DNA of 22,919 bases, taken from a virus. Location of the stretch: positions 1 to 22,919 of IMG/VR virus record IMGVR_UViG_3300021197_000082. One strand, given 5' to 3'. This document shows positions 15,401 through 22,845 of the stretch, one piece after another (position 1 is the first letter of the stretch; the number at the start of each line of letters is the position of its first letter). Made by a program: the position numbers and the translations under genes. The notes under the pieces are model-generated. The model was not told where the DNA came from. It searched no databases and worked only from the letters and a program-made list of their open reading frames with translations.

Positions 15401-16123
15401 TGCAGCCAACACATTTCCACCTACGTTATCTGCTATATCTGATATAGTATCTAGTGCGTTCATACCCTCATATCTTTTAGAGTCATATATATTTCTTACA
15501 CTATCTGCTCTTTGATATAAACGTAATGCTCTTTCTCGTTGTTCAGCATACTGATTAGCTTTTTGAATACCTTCTTTTGTTCCTAATTCACTAGCTTCTA
15601 TTTCTTTTTCTTGTAAGCTCTTTAACCAAGACACTTCGGTAGCAGCATCTAAAGAGTTACCACTTATAAATCTATAATTGTCCATGAAATCATCAATGAC
15701 ATTTTCATTTGTTAATTCTTGACCACCGAATAGTTTACCAAATAGTAGATTATCTGATTTAGCATCTAGTGCTTGACCATATCTATCTTTACGATACTGC
15801 AATATGTCAGCAACAAGTTCATCGTCTTGTTCTAATGCTTTTATTGATGTGGGAGGAGGGGGAGTTTCACGTATATCTGCTAAACGTTCTTCTGTGGGTA
15901 CGTAACCTAAGTCTTGTACTGTAGCAGGTGCAGGGGGAACATATACATCTCCCTCTTGATAAAAGTCTTTATTTGACAAGGCATTAGAATCTTGACTAGA
16001 AACTACTTCGGCATCATCTTTGTCTGCCTGATAAAAGTCAGATGCACTTAAACCAGTGTTAGTAGTTTCTTCTTCATCAACCTTCTCTGCTTGATAAAAG
16101 TCTGAAGTACTCAATCCTGCCAT
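12500..16123 (-). CDS. Large internal / ejected virion protein (1207 aa)
   Basis: The largest gene in the window and last of the - strand virion operon. Residues 1-58 hold three copies of a short motif, LSxxDFYQ. An acidic, proline-containing linker and helical regions follow. Gly/Ala-rich hydrophobic stretches at about 233-257, 276-296 and 311-330 could insert in membranes. A later hydrophobic stretch includes SGLTLAIPFPRFMF. Size, position at the end of the tail operon and membrane-prone segments resemble T7 gp15/gp16, which leave the virion and build the DNA channel through the envelope. I see no lysozyme or transglycosylase motif. The stop of the preceding gene is immediately followed by this ATG (TAAATG). 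The role is inferred. Confidence 0.75.
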   Translation of the reverse strand: MAGLSTSDFYQAEKVDEEETTNTGLSASDFYQADKDDAEVVSSQDSNALSNKDFYQEGDVYVPPAPATVQDLGYVPTEERLADIRETPPPPTSIKALEQDDELVADILQYRKDRYGQALDAKSDNLLFGKLFGGQELTNENVIDDFMDNYRFISGNSLDAATEVSWLKSLQEKEIEASELGTKEGIQKANQYAEQRERALRLYQRADSVRNIYDSKRYEGMNALDTISDIADNVGGNVLAALSDPLTALTAGIGRAVTGSSRALGVSPFKQALKAAGITFGIEAAGAAVTDIMVQGAEVEMGAKKEIDYGRTVTVAGIGGLTAGTISGIGKYNAEKKISIATRGELDEAWKQVREEQTESALKKNLELGVQSDDIRENLAKGITNIYGDKAILRYKKGPKKGKIKGIDSEVIKQSDKAKGFFKNMNLDEDVIEPTISFDIFERTTAAVSEIVAGLKDKTLKLVDEPEVIGDNVTLKSLTAPLQAKERVSERLLNITSNMSEESLDQMTSIMGKYGVTRREIAAALFTDASMAGKTLGNLSALQKNFTKAARRKTSGEVAEQVEAETTDRLGTTLRKLEDIRRLTLVSGVATATRNTLSQTIRSGVDTLVYAFESGINPNKKFGFKNTIAQLKHTYSNQEDAANIAQFMLDAFPEQKTRYFNQYSEVKNILNKKNPSQSALADKQSKLSEGTNTVLDKWESGITTLNYFNRLQEAIYRNGAFTTSIQRQLFNRNIDMVDVLKSGRLTENIDENMIAKAVDDALEFTYASQPKFSLFRQANNFIVKSGLTLAIPFPRFMFKAIEMTYNYNITGAGTALFRMGASKFKGQQISDGMYRQLAEGIAGGMPLIALGYLLRDPDGGNAGSEWYNLKDGKGNEFDARPFFPITPYLLIGEMIHRGFNPKLVNDFGSKRNISEMIEGFTGTNFRGKGPISLMTEDLLSSSTDPLEMQDTYNNLGRYLGEAISGYGQPFYQIADFAAAPQQLGIGDGYQRQRDYNSEPKKRDGIESFFLGVFKPFKSRLSRVGESVGFDQDDIPFKEDPRFEEVPERILPFMKIMFGATLNRVPPDYVQRLNQLGFTYRDFMSRTSSSTVDKYTNKEMGEAMNKEMPEVLATALEDKASADETASRVRDYIKVMKQMIRAEMKTGTEDAALSGLITRFRGNYEVTKRAALKEFKIKEGREPNFFDAKDVDYLLALTGSKSIYSKQR
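15956..16102 (-). repeat. Three direct repeats encoding LSxxDFYQ motifs
   Basis: Within the 5' end of the 1207-codon gene, the 12-base string TTGATAAAAGTC (+ strand) occurs at 16091-16102 and 15956-15967, with a one-base variant (CTGATAAAAGTC) at 16028-16039. Spacings are 63 and 72 bases, so the frame is kept. They encode LSTSDFYQ (residues 4-11), LSASDFYQ (25-32) and LSNKDFYQ (49-56), separated by variable acidic linkers. Confidence 0.85.
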
Positions 16124-17227
16124 TTACTTAATGCCTGTTAAGTATATAGAAGTATCCATACTACCTGTCCAGATAATAGGTCCTTTACCTGAAGTAGTAT
16201 TATATATTTTACCAATTATAAATTGTGAAGGGTCAATTTTATTTTTTACAGTATCTATAGGAACTAAGTAGTCACTTTGTCCTAACGTTTTTAAAGTAGA
16301 CTTCATGCCCGGCATACTTAATGCATTTGTTCTTAATGCATTTTCAGTAACATTTTGTAAAGCATCTGCGTATACTTTCTGAACGTCTTTATACTGTTCC
16401 GTACCTGTTTTTATATCAAATTGAGGAGTTCCATCAGCACTTAAACTAACTGCTATACCTGCTGCTTTTATACCATCAGCTAAAACTCTGTTATAATCTT
16501 TATTTACTTGTTGTTTATCAATAGAGCCTAACATAGTATTTTCTCTTAATGTTTTATTTAAATTAGCTTTGGCTTGTTCATTGCCTAATTTTGCTGTTTC
16601 CATGCTTAATGAATATTCTTTAGCATCAACCATCTTTGACCTATCAAGACTTAATCCAGCTACATCAAATTTATCTGCTTGTTTAGTTGCACCAAATTGT
16701 GCATCCATTTCAGATTGTAAACCCTTAGTAATATCTGCCTTTTTAAGGAAACCTACACCACCCCTAAGATTCTCAGGAACTTTAATCATTGTTGATGGTC
16801 TTCTTACAAAGTTATTAATGTAGTCTCCCATACCCTTACCACCAGTAACAAGGTTTGCTTGATTGATTAGACCCTTCATATCACCTGCTTTAGATATATG
16901 TGTTCTTAAATCGCTGACTAACTGCTTGCCACTACTTAGTGTACCACCTGCTCCTGAATATAATTGGGCAGCAAAGTCAGCTTTAGTCATGCCTTCAGGT
17001 ATATCAACTCCTGCTTTACTCATAAAGGATGCTAAGTTAGAAAGTGTCTCTTCTAGCTCTCTTTGGTCTTCTTCAAATCTTTCTTCTTTACGACTAGCTC
17101 TAGTTACATGATACTCTCTTACCCTGTCTGAACGTTCAGCAGTTCTTCTCATATCATCTTTTAATCTTTCGTCAAGACTTTTAGATAGACCCCCTATGAA
17201 AGAGCCAATATTAAAACCTGCCGCCAT
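16124..17227 (-). CDS. Probable virion protein (367 aa), function unknown
   Basis: A 367-residue protein between two likely virion genes, with stop and start codons directly abutting on both sides (TAAATG). The N-terminus (MAAGFNIGSFIGGLSKSL) is a Gly-rich amphipathic stretch. A highly charged helix rich in Arg and Glu, about residues 18-65, probably forms a coiled coil. The remainder is mixed, with Gly/Ser-rich loops (YSGAGGTLSSG) and long Lys/Gln/Asn helices. No enzymatic motif is visible. Its place just before the large internal protein suggests a partner in the internal core or tail, like the smaller ejection proteins of T7-like phages. This rests on gene order only. Confidence 0.65.
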   Translation of the reverse strand: MAAGFNIGSFIGGLSKSLDERLKDDMRRTAERSDRVREYHVTRASRKEERFEEDQRELEETLSNLASFMSKAGVDIPEGMTKADFAAQLYSGAGGTLSSGKQLVSDLRTHISKAGDMKGLINQANLVTGGKGMGDYINNFVRRPSTMIKVPENLRGGVGFLKKADITKGLQSEMDAQFGATKQADKFDVAGLSLDRSKMVDAKEYSLSMETAKLGNEQAKANLNKTLRENTMLGSIDKQQVNKDYNRVLADGIKAAGIAVSLSADGTPQFDIKTGTEQYKDVQKVYADALQNVTENALRTNALSMPGMKSTLKTLGQSDYLVPIDTVKNKIDPSQFIIGKIYNTTSGKGPIIWTGSMDTSIYLTGIK

Positions 17228-17752
17228 TTATTTTCTCCTACCCATCAAGCCTTTAGGTTGTTCTTCAGGCATATCTTCTTCCATTTCTATGGGTTCATCT
17301 ACCATAGGTTTATCTTCTTTACCTTCTTGTTCATTTAGTTGCATTTGTAACTTACGTGCTGTTTTAGCTACAAGTGTATTCCTTGTGCGTTTTTCATTCA
17401 TTGGAGCTTCTTTACTCAAGCCACTGTCATACTTTATGCCTGCACTATCTCCTACAAGCATCATCATCTCTACTAACACAGGTAATACTAACATACCTAC
17501 ATCTACACTATGAACACCTTCCATAACGTTGCCTAGTTGCATTGTATTAGCAATACTTGTTACAGGAACACCCATTTCCATTACATCAGTTAATTGGTCT
17601 AAAAATTCTTCTGATGACATTCTTTCCAAGTAATATTCTATTGCATCATCTACTGTTGAATATTTAGGGGGAGACTGCCAAGGTCTAGCACCCAACTCAT
17701 GTGTCATAGACATTCCCGGGATAGGTGCATCAAAGGTTTGTTCTTTAAGCAT
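17228..17752 (-). CDS. Conserved marine-phage structural-type protein (174 aa)
   Basis: A 174-residue protein with the features IPGMSMTHELGARPW near the N-terminus, VDDAIEYYLERMS around residues 34-46, NVMEGVHSVDVGMLVLPVL near 75-93 and a charged, acidic C-terminal tail (EPIEMEEDMPEEQ). From memory, proteins with this arrangement occur in cyanophage and pelagiphage virion gene clusters, with no known function. The hydrophobic run at about 84-100 may be a buried or membrane-touching helix. It overlaps the upstream small gene by eight bases and abuts the downstream gene without a gap, indicating coupled translation in the virion operon. Confidence 0.7.
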   Translation of the reverse strand: MLKEQTFDAPIPGMSMTHELGARPWQSPPKYSTVDDAIEYYLERMSSEEFLDQLTDVMEMGVPVTSIANTMQLGNVMEGVHSVDVGMLVLPVLVEMMMLVGDSAGIKYDSGLSKEAPMNEKRTRNTLVAKTARKLQMQLNEQEGKEDKPMVDEPIEMEEDMPEEQPKGLMGRRK

Positions 17753-17960
17753 CTTTTAACTCGTTTCTTTTGTCACGTAATATTTTTACATGATTAGCTA
17801 CACGATACAAAGGATTATCAATTTTACTCTGTTCTTTATTCATCATAGATTTCTTAGGTGCTAATAGACCTGCTGATTTAGTAGGCTTCTTTTCATCACC
17901 TATAATTTGATTAAGGTCTAGATTCATGTGTGCTACAATAGCAGGATTAAACCCTCTCAT
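17745..17960 (-). CDS. Small hypothetical protein in virion operon (71 aa)
   Basis: A 71-residue basic protein starting MRGFNPAIVAHMNLDLNQ. A GTG at 17969 is possible, but AGGAG sits eight bases before the ATG at 17960, so I chose that start. The sequence is Lys/Asn-rich with a mid-region PTKSAGLLAPKKS and a C-terminal basic helix (VKILRDKRNELK). It overlaps the 3' end of the 706-residue gene by 14 bases and the next gene by eight. It may be a small virion or assembly protein; nothing in it shows a specific role. Confidence 0.6.
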   Translation of the reverse strand: MRGFNPAIVAHMNLDLNQIIGDEKKPTKSAGLLAPKKSMMNKEQSKIDNPLYRVANHVKILRDKRNELKDA

Positions 17961-20067
17961 ATACTGCACTCCTTTTCTTCTCTACTACAAAGTCCATTAA
18001 ATATTTAGTTATACTTTTTAATACAGGTTTATCTGCAATGAATGTTGCATATTTTTTACCATATGTACCATATAGTTTCTGAAACCATTCAGGTGCATCA
18101 AACTTAACCCACATACGAAATACAAACCATCTTGGGTCATTCTTACCATACACTTCACGTGCTACCCAACAGAATAGATTACCAAAACCATGTTGTATAC
18201 CTGCTCCTAGAACAGTACCAACTAAACCACCCACAGCTTGTCCTGTCTGTGAGCCTGATTGTTCTGCCTGTACTTGTTTACGTGTCTCTGCATCTAACTG
18301 TGCTATAGCCATATCTGCTACTCTATCCTGTGAGTTTTCAGCAGATGTCCATGCCCATTCCATTGTATCACCATAGTATGTCCACAAGTTATTATATGCT
18401 TGATTACCTATATCCAATATAGCATTAGCATTTAATTCGTTGGCACGATTAACTGCGGCAGTATCTGCTGTAGCTAACTCTCTTCGCCATTGTGCATTGT
18501 TCTGTGCTATAACTAGTTGATTTTGTGCATTAAATTGGTCACGTTGATTATTTAATTCAGAGTTAAATCTTTCTATAGTATTCACTTGACCTGCATTATA
18601 TTGTGCTTGAGCATTAGACTGTGATGCATTAAACTGTGCAACTTGTGATGCTAAGTTAGAAAAGAATTGGTCAGTTTGTTGTTGACTTGTAGCATTAAAC
18701 TGCCTACTAGCATTTGTAGCAGCTTGGTCTGTAAACATAGATTGTATTCTTTGTTGTGCCTTAAACATTTCTGTCTGTTGTTGATTAGTTAAATTAGCCA
18801 TATCAGACTGCAAAAAAGACTGTGCATTTTGTACAGCAGCCTGTTGTCTGTTGTTTAAGTTAGATAAATCCATATTAGCTAAAGCAGAAGCCTGTGCTAT
18901 TACAAGAGCTTGATTATTATTTAAGTTTTCTAAGTTAGCTGTATTAGTTAGTCTACTATTTTCTAATTGTACTTGTTGTTCAGCAGTAAAGTTTTGGTTA
19001 GCTATATCACCTATTTTAGATGCATTAGCAACTCTTGCTTGAAATGCTTGGTCAAATTCCTGACCTATAAACTGTGCTCTTTGCTGTGCGGCAAGCATAG
19101 CTCTTTGTTGTCTGTTAGATAAGTTCTGTGTCTCAAATTGTGCCTGTATACTAGCATCAGCTTGTGCTATAGGTAATGCAGATTCTAGTGCACCCTGTAT
19201 AAGTGCCTGACCTGCCATGCTAGATGCACCTAAACCTCTAGCCGCCATCTGTGCTTCAATACCACGTAATGTTCCTGCTGCCCATGCAGGTGGATTGCTT
19301 GCATCAAAGTTTGCAGTAAGCTGTGCTAACTGTCCTTGTACTGTTGCTTGTGCAGAAGGTGTAGCTGTAGCAGCCTGTATCTGTTCTGCATATGTGGAAG
19401 CTGTTTGAGCATTAGCTACACCACCACTAATTAATTCACCTGATTGTACTTGTCTTTGTACAGGATTATCTATTAATGTAGCATTACCTTGAGCAGCCGT
19501 TAAACTACCAACACTTGATGCTGTCTGTTGAGCTGCCGTAACTTTAGCTCTAGGGTCATCTTCATTTACTTGAGCAGCTTGAGTAGCACTTAATGCTGAA
19601 TCTACAGCAGGTGCGGCAGTTTGTGCCTGCATTGTCTGTGCTTGTTTTTCCTGTGTAGGACTAGCTTGTGCAGTAGTAGCTAAAGCAGTCGGTACTGCTA
19701 CACTACCTGTAACTGTACCCATACCTGCTTGTACATTTTGACTTGCATCTTGGGGTATTCCACTAGCGACTGTTACACCACCTTGAGGAACTCCGGGTTG
19801 ATACATTCTTTGAATTGTTGTTTGACCAATAGTTTGACCTGTAGCTTTAGGAGTTATAGGTGTAGTTGTCTGACCACCATTAGCCATCTTAACTACAGAG
19901 CCACCACGAGCCATCTCCTGTGCTTTCTCTTGATATGTAATCATCTCACGTTGTTTATCAGGATTCTGTTGTAGATAGCTGTCAAACTCTTCCATGCGAC
20001 CTGCATATCCCATGCGACTAGCTATCTTTTGCATCCCTTGTGGCTTGAAGCCTTTAAACATTGCCAT
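17947..20067 (-). CDS. Ala/Gln/Asn-rich structural protein with 11-residue repeats (706 aa)
   Basis: A 706-residue protein in three parts. Residues 1-60 are charged and probably helical. Residues about 60-290 are low-complexity, rich in Ala, Gln, Thr and Gly, and likely extended. Residues 315-546 keep an 11-residue rhythm in which Asn recurs at the same position (315, 348, 359, 370, 381, 403, 414, 425, 458, 480, 491, 502, 513, 524, 546), giving long helices. The C-terminal domain (about 610-706) has a Gly-rich hydrophobic segment (AVGGLVGTVLGAG) and then an aromatic, basic region (FCWVAREVYG, RWFVFRMWVKF). I recall the latter from other marine phage structural proteins. It is probably a virion filament, tail or ejection component. 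Its ATG overlaps the upstream stop (TAATG). Confidence 0.72.
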   Translation of the reverse strand: MAMFKGFKPQGMQKIASRMGYAGRMEEFDSYLQQNPDKQREMITYQEKAQEMARGGSVVKMANGGQTTTPITPKATGQTIGQTTIQRMYQPGVPQGGVTVASGIPQDASQNVQAGMGTVTGSVAVPTALATTAQASPTQEKQAQTMQAQTAAPAVDSALSATQAAQVNEDDPRAKVTAAQQTASSVGSLTAAQGNATLIDNPVQRQVQSGELISGGVANAQTASTYAEQIQAATATPSAQATVQGQLAQLTANFDASNPPAWAAGTLRGIEAQMAARGLGASSMAGQALIQGALESALPIAQADASIQAQFETQNLSNRQQRAMLAAQQRAQFIGQEFDQAFQARVANASKIGDIANQNFTAEQQVQLENSRLTNTANLENLNNNQALVIAQASALANMDLSNLNNRQQAAVQNAQSFLQSDMANLTNQQQTEMFKAQQRIQSMFTDQAATNASRQFNATSQQQTDQFFSNLASQVAQFNASQSNAQAQYNAGQVNTIERFNSELNNQRDQFNAQNQLVIAQNNAQWRRELATADTAAVNRANELNANAILDIGNQAYNNLWTYYGDTMEWAWTSAENSQDRVADMAIAQLDAETRKQVQAEQSGSQTGQAVGGLVGTVLGAGIQHGFGNLFCWVAREVYGKNDPRWFVFRMWVKFDAPEWFQKLYGTYGKKYATFIADKPVLKSITKYLMDFVVEKKRSAVYERV
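18430..19125 (-). repeat. Hendecad (11-residue) protein repeat region
   Basis: Codons for residues 315-546 of the 706-residue protein. Asn falls on one register of an 11-residue period at 14 of the 20 positions from 315 to 524, and again at 546. It is usually followed by Leu, Phe, Ala or Ser. Units are often paired into 22 residues (NLxNxQQ-type in the first half, FNAxxxxxxxQ-type in the second). Such hendecads form straight or right-handed coiled coils. Confidence 0.8.
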
Positions 20068-20303
20068 TATCTATTTCCAATCAATATCTTATCCAACTTA
20101 TCTTCTAATCTTTTGAGTGCATCCATAAGATTGTGCATATCATCTTTCACATCATCCTTACGTGCATAGTCCTCACGTGTCTTGTTCAAGAGTATCTGTA
20201 TGCGTTTGACCTCTTGGAACATCTTGTTAAATGCCCAACCGAATGGTAGTACAACCATAGTCAGGATTATGTTCCAAAATAACATTGGGTCTATGCTGTC
20301 CAT
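20067..20303 (-). CDS. Small membrane-anchored coiled-coil protein (78 aa)
   Basis: The chosen ATG at 20303 follows the previous stop closely (TAACATG) and gives 78 residues. An ATG at 20315 would add four residues but leaves almost no space after GAGG. Residues about 8-26 (LFWNIILTMVVLPFGWAF) form one transmembrane helix. A charged coiled coil follows (KRIQILLNK, then DVKDDMHNLMDALKRLEDKL). This plan of an N-terminal anchor plus a C-terminal coiled coil resembles XhlA-like and holin-accessory proteins that phages encode near tail genes. A role in lysis or membrane contact is possible but unproven. The stop overlaps the next ATG. Confidence 0.65.
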   Translation of the reverse strand: MDSIDPMLFWNIILTMVVLPFGWAFNKMFQEVKRIQILLNKTREDYARKDDVKDDMHNLMDALKRLEDKLDKILIGNR

Positions 20304-20304
20304 G

Positions 20305-20481
20305 TTAGTCGGCATCCTCTATTGTGAGTGTGCCATCATCAACTTGTTTCATTATTTCTACATAATGTCTGTTGTTAGTATTTATAGGTATAGACATATA
20401 CTGACCATCCCACATACAATTTACAGCACATACTTTATTACTTATTACATCTTTCATGTATTTTGCATTTTCTATTGCCAT
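20305..20481 (-). CDS. Small hypothetical protein (58 aa)
   Basis: A short gene filling the space between the membrane-anchored protein and the tail-fibre gene. It encodes 58 residues starting MAIENAKYMKDVISNK, with a GAGG six to seven bases before the ATG (in AGAGGAATAAAATG). The C-terminal half (MSIPINTNNRHYVEIMKQ, then DDGTLTIEDAD) resembles a family of short phage proteins that end in an acidic [I/A]xDAD-type tail and lie beside tail genes. Two Cys in CAVNC could be chance. Function unknown. Confidence 0.65.
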   Translation of the reverse strand: MAIENAKYMKDVISNKVCAVNCMWDGQYMSIPINTNNRHYVEIMKQVDDGTLTIEDAD

Positions 20482-20490
20482 TTTATTCCT

Positions 20491-21618
20491 CTATAGTTCT
20501 GCATCAAATGCTATAGAAGTAGAAGTACTATTATTAGATATAATAGCTACTGCTTCTCCTGCAACTAATCCTGAACTTACCACTGGTGTTATTTCTATTT
20601 GATTGTTAAAAGTTCCTCCATCAGAATCCGTTGCTATAATTAAACTAGTCAAAGCATCTGTACCCCCTGCACTATGAGCTAAAAAAGTATTGACGTTACC
20701 ACTTAAAACTATACTAGGAACATCACGTAATGGGGTAGATAAAGGTACAGTACACGAACCCTGTGTTGTGGTGTGTGCACCACCATGAGCATATCTTTTA
20801 AAAGTTCCCCCTGTGCCATCTTTTTCAATGTTAAAATACCTTTGACACAATCTTAGTTCTTCCCCAAATGACCTATGCTCAAATGGTGTGGCTTGTGAGC
20901 CTACTTCTAGTTGGACTCCTGTAATTTCTAGTGTGTTATCTGTTGATGCAAATATGCTTCCTATACCTGCTGCTCTATTGGCAGGAGTATCTGATTCAAG
21001 AGTAGCACTTACAGTTCCCCCTGTAAATGTAGAACCTCCATGAATAAAAAAATTTGCTTGTAATCCAGTTGTGTTATCATTGTCTATTTCTGTGCTAGAT
21101 GCTGCAGCAACAGTAAAAGTATATCTTGCCCATGATGTACCTATTGTGTGTACTTTAACAGCCTGTCTATTTGTGCCACTACTAAGTCTTAATTCTGAAG
21201 CTATAACTCTACTAGCATTTGATTTTGCATAAAAGGATAAAGTAAAGGCATTTGTAGAAGTGCTAGATGCTTTTAGCTGTTGGCAATTTAAACCTTCTAT
21301 ATGTTGTCTAATAATTAATACTTCTCCTGCTGCAATAGAAGTATCTGCTGTAGTACAATCTATTTTTAAAGCATTTGAAAATCCATCTAAATCTGTAACA
21401 GCAGATTGTGACATAGTAAATCTTCCTGCTGAAGCATCACCTTCTACCATAGTAAATCTATCTAATGTAAAATAGCCAGAAGCAGCACCTAATCCAGTAA
21501 CACTAGTTGCCCTCTGTGCCACTTGCATTGCACCATTGATGATAATATTCCTTCGCCCACCAATCTGTCCATTGGTTAGGACTTCACCCATCTTTGCTAA
21601 TTCTGCTGCTTTGGTCAT
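20491..21618 (-). CDS. Tail fibre-like receptor-binding protein (375 aa)
   Basis: A 375-residue protein rich in Ser, Thr, Gly and Ala with beta-sheet character. The N-terminal segment has GGRRNIIINGAMQVAQR (about 20-36). The middle region (about 45-230) looks like a carbohydrate-binding-module-type beta sandwich, with FTLSFYAKS and RYTFTVAA strands. At about 235-262 is ITGVQLEVGSQATPFEHR then LCQRYF, a module I know from many phage tail fibres. The C-terminal 110 residues are also beta-rich and may hold the receptor-binding tip. It overlaps the upstream paralogue gene (ATGA). It probably attaches to the tail and binds host surface glycans; the receptor is unknown. Confidence 0.78.
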   Translation of the reverse strand: MTKAAELAKMGEVLTNGQIGGRRNIIINGAMQVAQRATSVTGLGAASGYFTLDRFTMVEGDASAGRFTMSQSAVTDLDGFSNALKIDCTTADTSIAAGEVLIIRQHIEGLNCQQLKASSTSTNAFTLSFYAKSNASRVIASELRLSSGTNRQAVKVHTIGTSWARYTFTVAAASSTEIDNDNTTGLQANFFIHGGSTFTGGTVSATLESDTPANRAAGIGSIFASTDNTLEITGVQLEVGSQATPFEHRSFGEELRLCQRYFNIEKDGTGGTFKRYAHGGAHTTTQGSCTVPLSTPLRDVPSIVLSGNVNTFLAHSAGGTDALTSLIIATDSDGGTFNNQIEITPVVSSGLVAGEAVAIISNNSTSTSIAFDAEL

Positions 21619-21998
21619 GCTGAGTCTCCGTTGATTTGTCCAAAATTCTGTGATGTATCTGTAAGAGCATCAGCAGCTGTACCACTTCTAGTTTCCATTT
21701 TAATAGTTGAAGTCGTAGCAGTATTAAAATTAGTTTGTGAATTGTTAGCTTCAACAGAGGAATTTGTAGTTGCAAGACTATAATTTACATTACCCATATT
21801 TGTAGAGAATCCAAATGTAGTTAAGCCTGTTCCATTATCTGTTATTCCACTAGAATTAAAACTGTCACTTGTTGCTACTGTACCTGTTCCGTTCCATTTA
21901 ACCCAAAACTTTGCTGTTCCCTGATTAACAGTAGCCATAGGTGTTGAATTATTACTACTTGCATCTGTTAATGTGTTTACTCTTAATATACTAGCCAT
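21615..21998 (-). CDS. Tail-type paralogue 1 (127 aa)
   Basis: Starts at ATG 21998, overlapping the previous stop as TAATG; a longer frame exists upstream but would run into the neighbouring gene. It begins MASILRVNTLTD and shares with the next two genes a core of the type KFWVKWNGTGTV, SDSFNSSGITDNGTG. This beta-rich module is common in marine phage tail fibres and appendages. It is the most diverged of the three: the C-terminal half is Thr/Asn/Ser-rich (ATTNSSVEANNSQ). Probably a small fibre, cap or adaptor subunit. It overlaps the tail-fibre gene as ATGA. Confidence 0.72.
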   Translation of the reverse strand: MASILRVNTLTDASSNNSTPMATVNQGTAKFWVKWNGTGTVATSDSFNSSGITDNGTGLTTFGFSTNMGNVNYSLATTNSSVEANNSQTNFNTATTSTIKMETRSGTAADALTDTSQNFGQINGDSA

Positions 21999-22411
21999 TA
22001 TGCGAGGTCTCCATTTACTGTAGCACACGCTTGATTTGCGTCATCTGCGTTACCAGAAGAATTAGCACCCTGTATTCTTAATACTGTAGTTGTTGGTGCT
22101 GTGTCATTCTTTACTGCTAAATTATTAGAATTGTTATCATCTGTGAATGAACCAAATGTATAACAATAAAGAGCGTTTGACATAGCATTACTAAAAGTTA
22201 CTACATAATCTCCAGTTCCTCCATCACTTAAAGAGGTCACATTAAAACTATCTCCAGATTCATTAAATGTACCTGCACCATCTAGGTTAACCCAAACTTT
22301 ATTTAACCCTTGTTGCAGATTAGTTGTTGTACTATTGCCTTCACCTGTAACAAGTATAGAACCTGCTGTGGTTACACCTGTGAGTGTATCTACTTTTAAT
22401 TGTGATGCCAT
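21998..22411 (-). CDS. Tail-type paralogue 2 (137 aa)
   Basis: A 137-residue protein beginning MASQLKVDTLTGVTTAG, then QGLNKVWVNLDGAGTF, DSFNVTSLSDGGTGDY and NAMSNALYCY. These align with the flanking genes, showing a tandem duplication. Both ends overlap neighbours by one base (TAATG). The short N-terminal segment (QLKVDTLTG) resembles the start of many phage fibre proteins and may be the attachment part, with the GTGDY core as the beta domain. Likely a virion surface or tail appendage protein; specific role unknown. Confidence 0.72.
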   Translation of the reverse strand: MASQLKVDTLTGVTTAGSILVTGEGNSTTTNLQQGLNKVWVNLDGAGTFNESGDSFNVTSLSDGGTGDYVVTFSNAMSNALYCYTFGSFTDDNNSNNLAVKNDTAPTTTVLRIQGANSSGNADDANQACATVNGDLA

Positions 22412-22845
22412 TATGCTAAATCTCCTTGTGCAATTACTTGAACTTGAGCAACATCAATCGCAGAACCTCCGGAATTACTAACATCCACTTGTCTGTTTCC
22501 TGTGGCAGAAGTACCTTTTCCACATACTCCTCTGAGACCACCCCCACTATCTCCTTGTGCAAAACCACCAAAGGCATAGTCATTTGCACCATTAAAAGCG
22601 TTAGTCCATGCAGGAGTATAATCTCCTGTACCATTATCAGTAACACCTGAAGTATTAAAGCTATCATTAGTACTTATAGTGCCAGTGCCTGTAAATGCAA
22701 CCCAAGCCTTTGCTATTCCTTGCACAGTATTCTGTGTGACTGCACCACCATCAGATACATAGGTTGAGGTATTAGCCATCTTAACATTTGACCCACCACT
22801 ACCTGCTTTATCTACAATGGTGTCTACATTTAATTGTGAACTCAT
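22411..22845 (-). CDS. Tail-type paralogue 3 (144 aa)
   Basis: Starts at ATG 22845 with GGAG six bases upstream; a TTG at 22857 is in frame but unnecessary. It begins MSSQLNVDTIVDKAGSGG, a familiar phage fibre N-terminus. The core is QGIAKAWVAFTGTGTIS, DSFNTSGVTDNGTGDYTP and a NAFNGANDYAFGG segment, then a Gly-rich loop (GDSGGGLRG). It aligns with the two genes that follow. Its start overlaps the stop of a further tail-type gene cut by the window edge (ATGA), so the array may continue. Confidence 0.75.
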   Translation of the reverse strand: MSSQLNVDTIVDKAGSGGSNVKMANTSTYVSDGGAVTQNTVQGIAKAWVAFTGTGTISTNDSFNTSGVTDNGTGDYTPAWTNAFNGANDYAFGGFAQGDSGGGLRGVCGKGTSATGNRQVDVSNSGGSAIDVAQVQVIAQGDLA

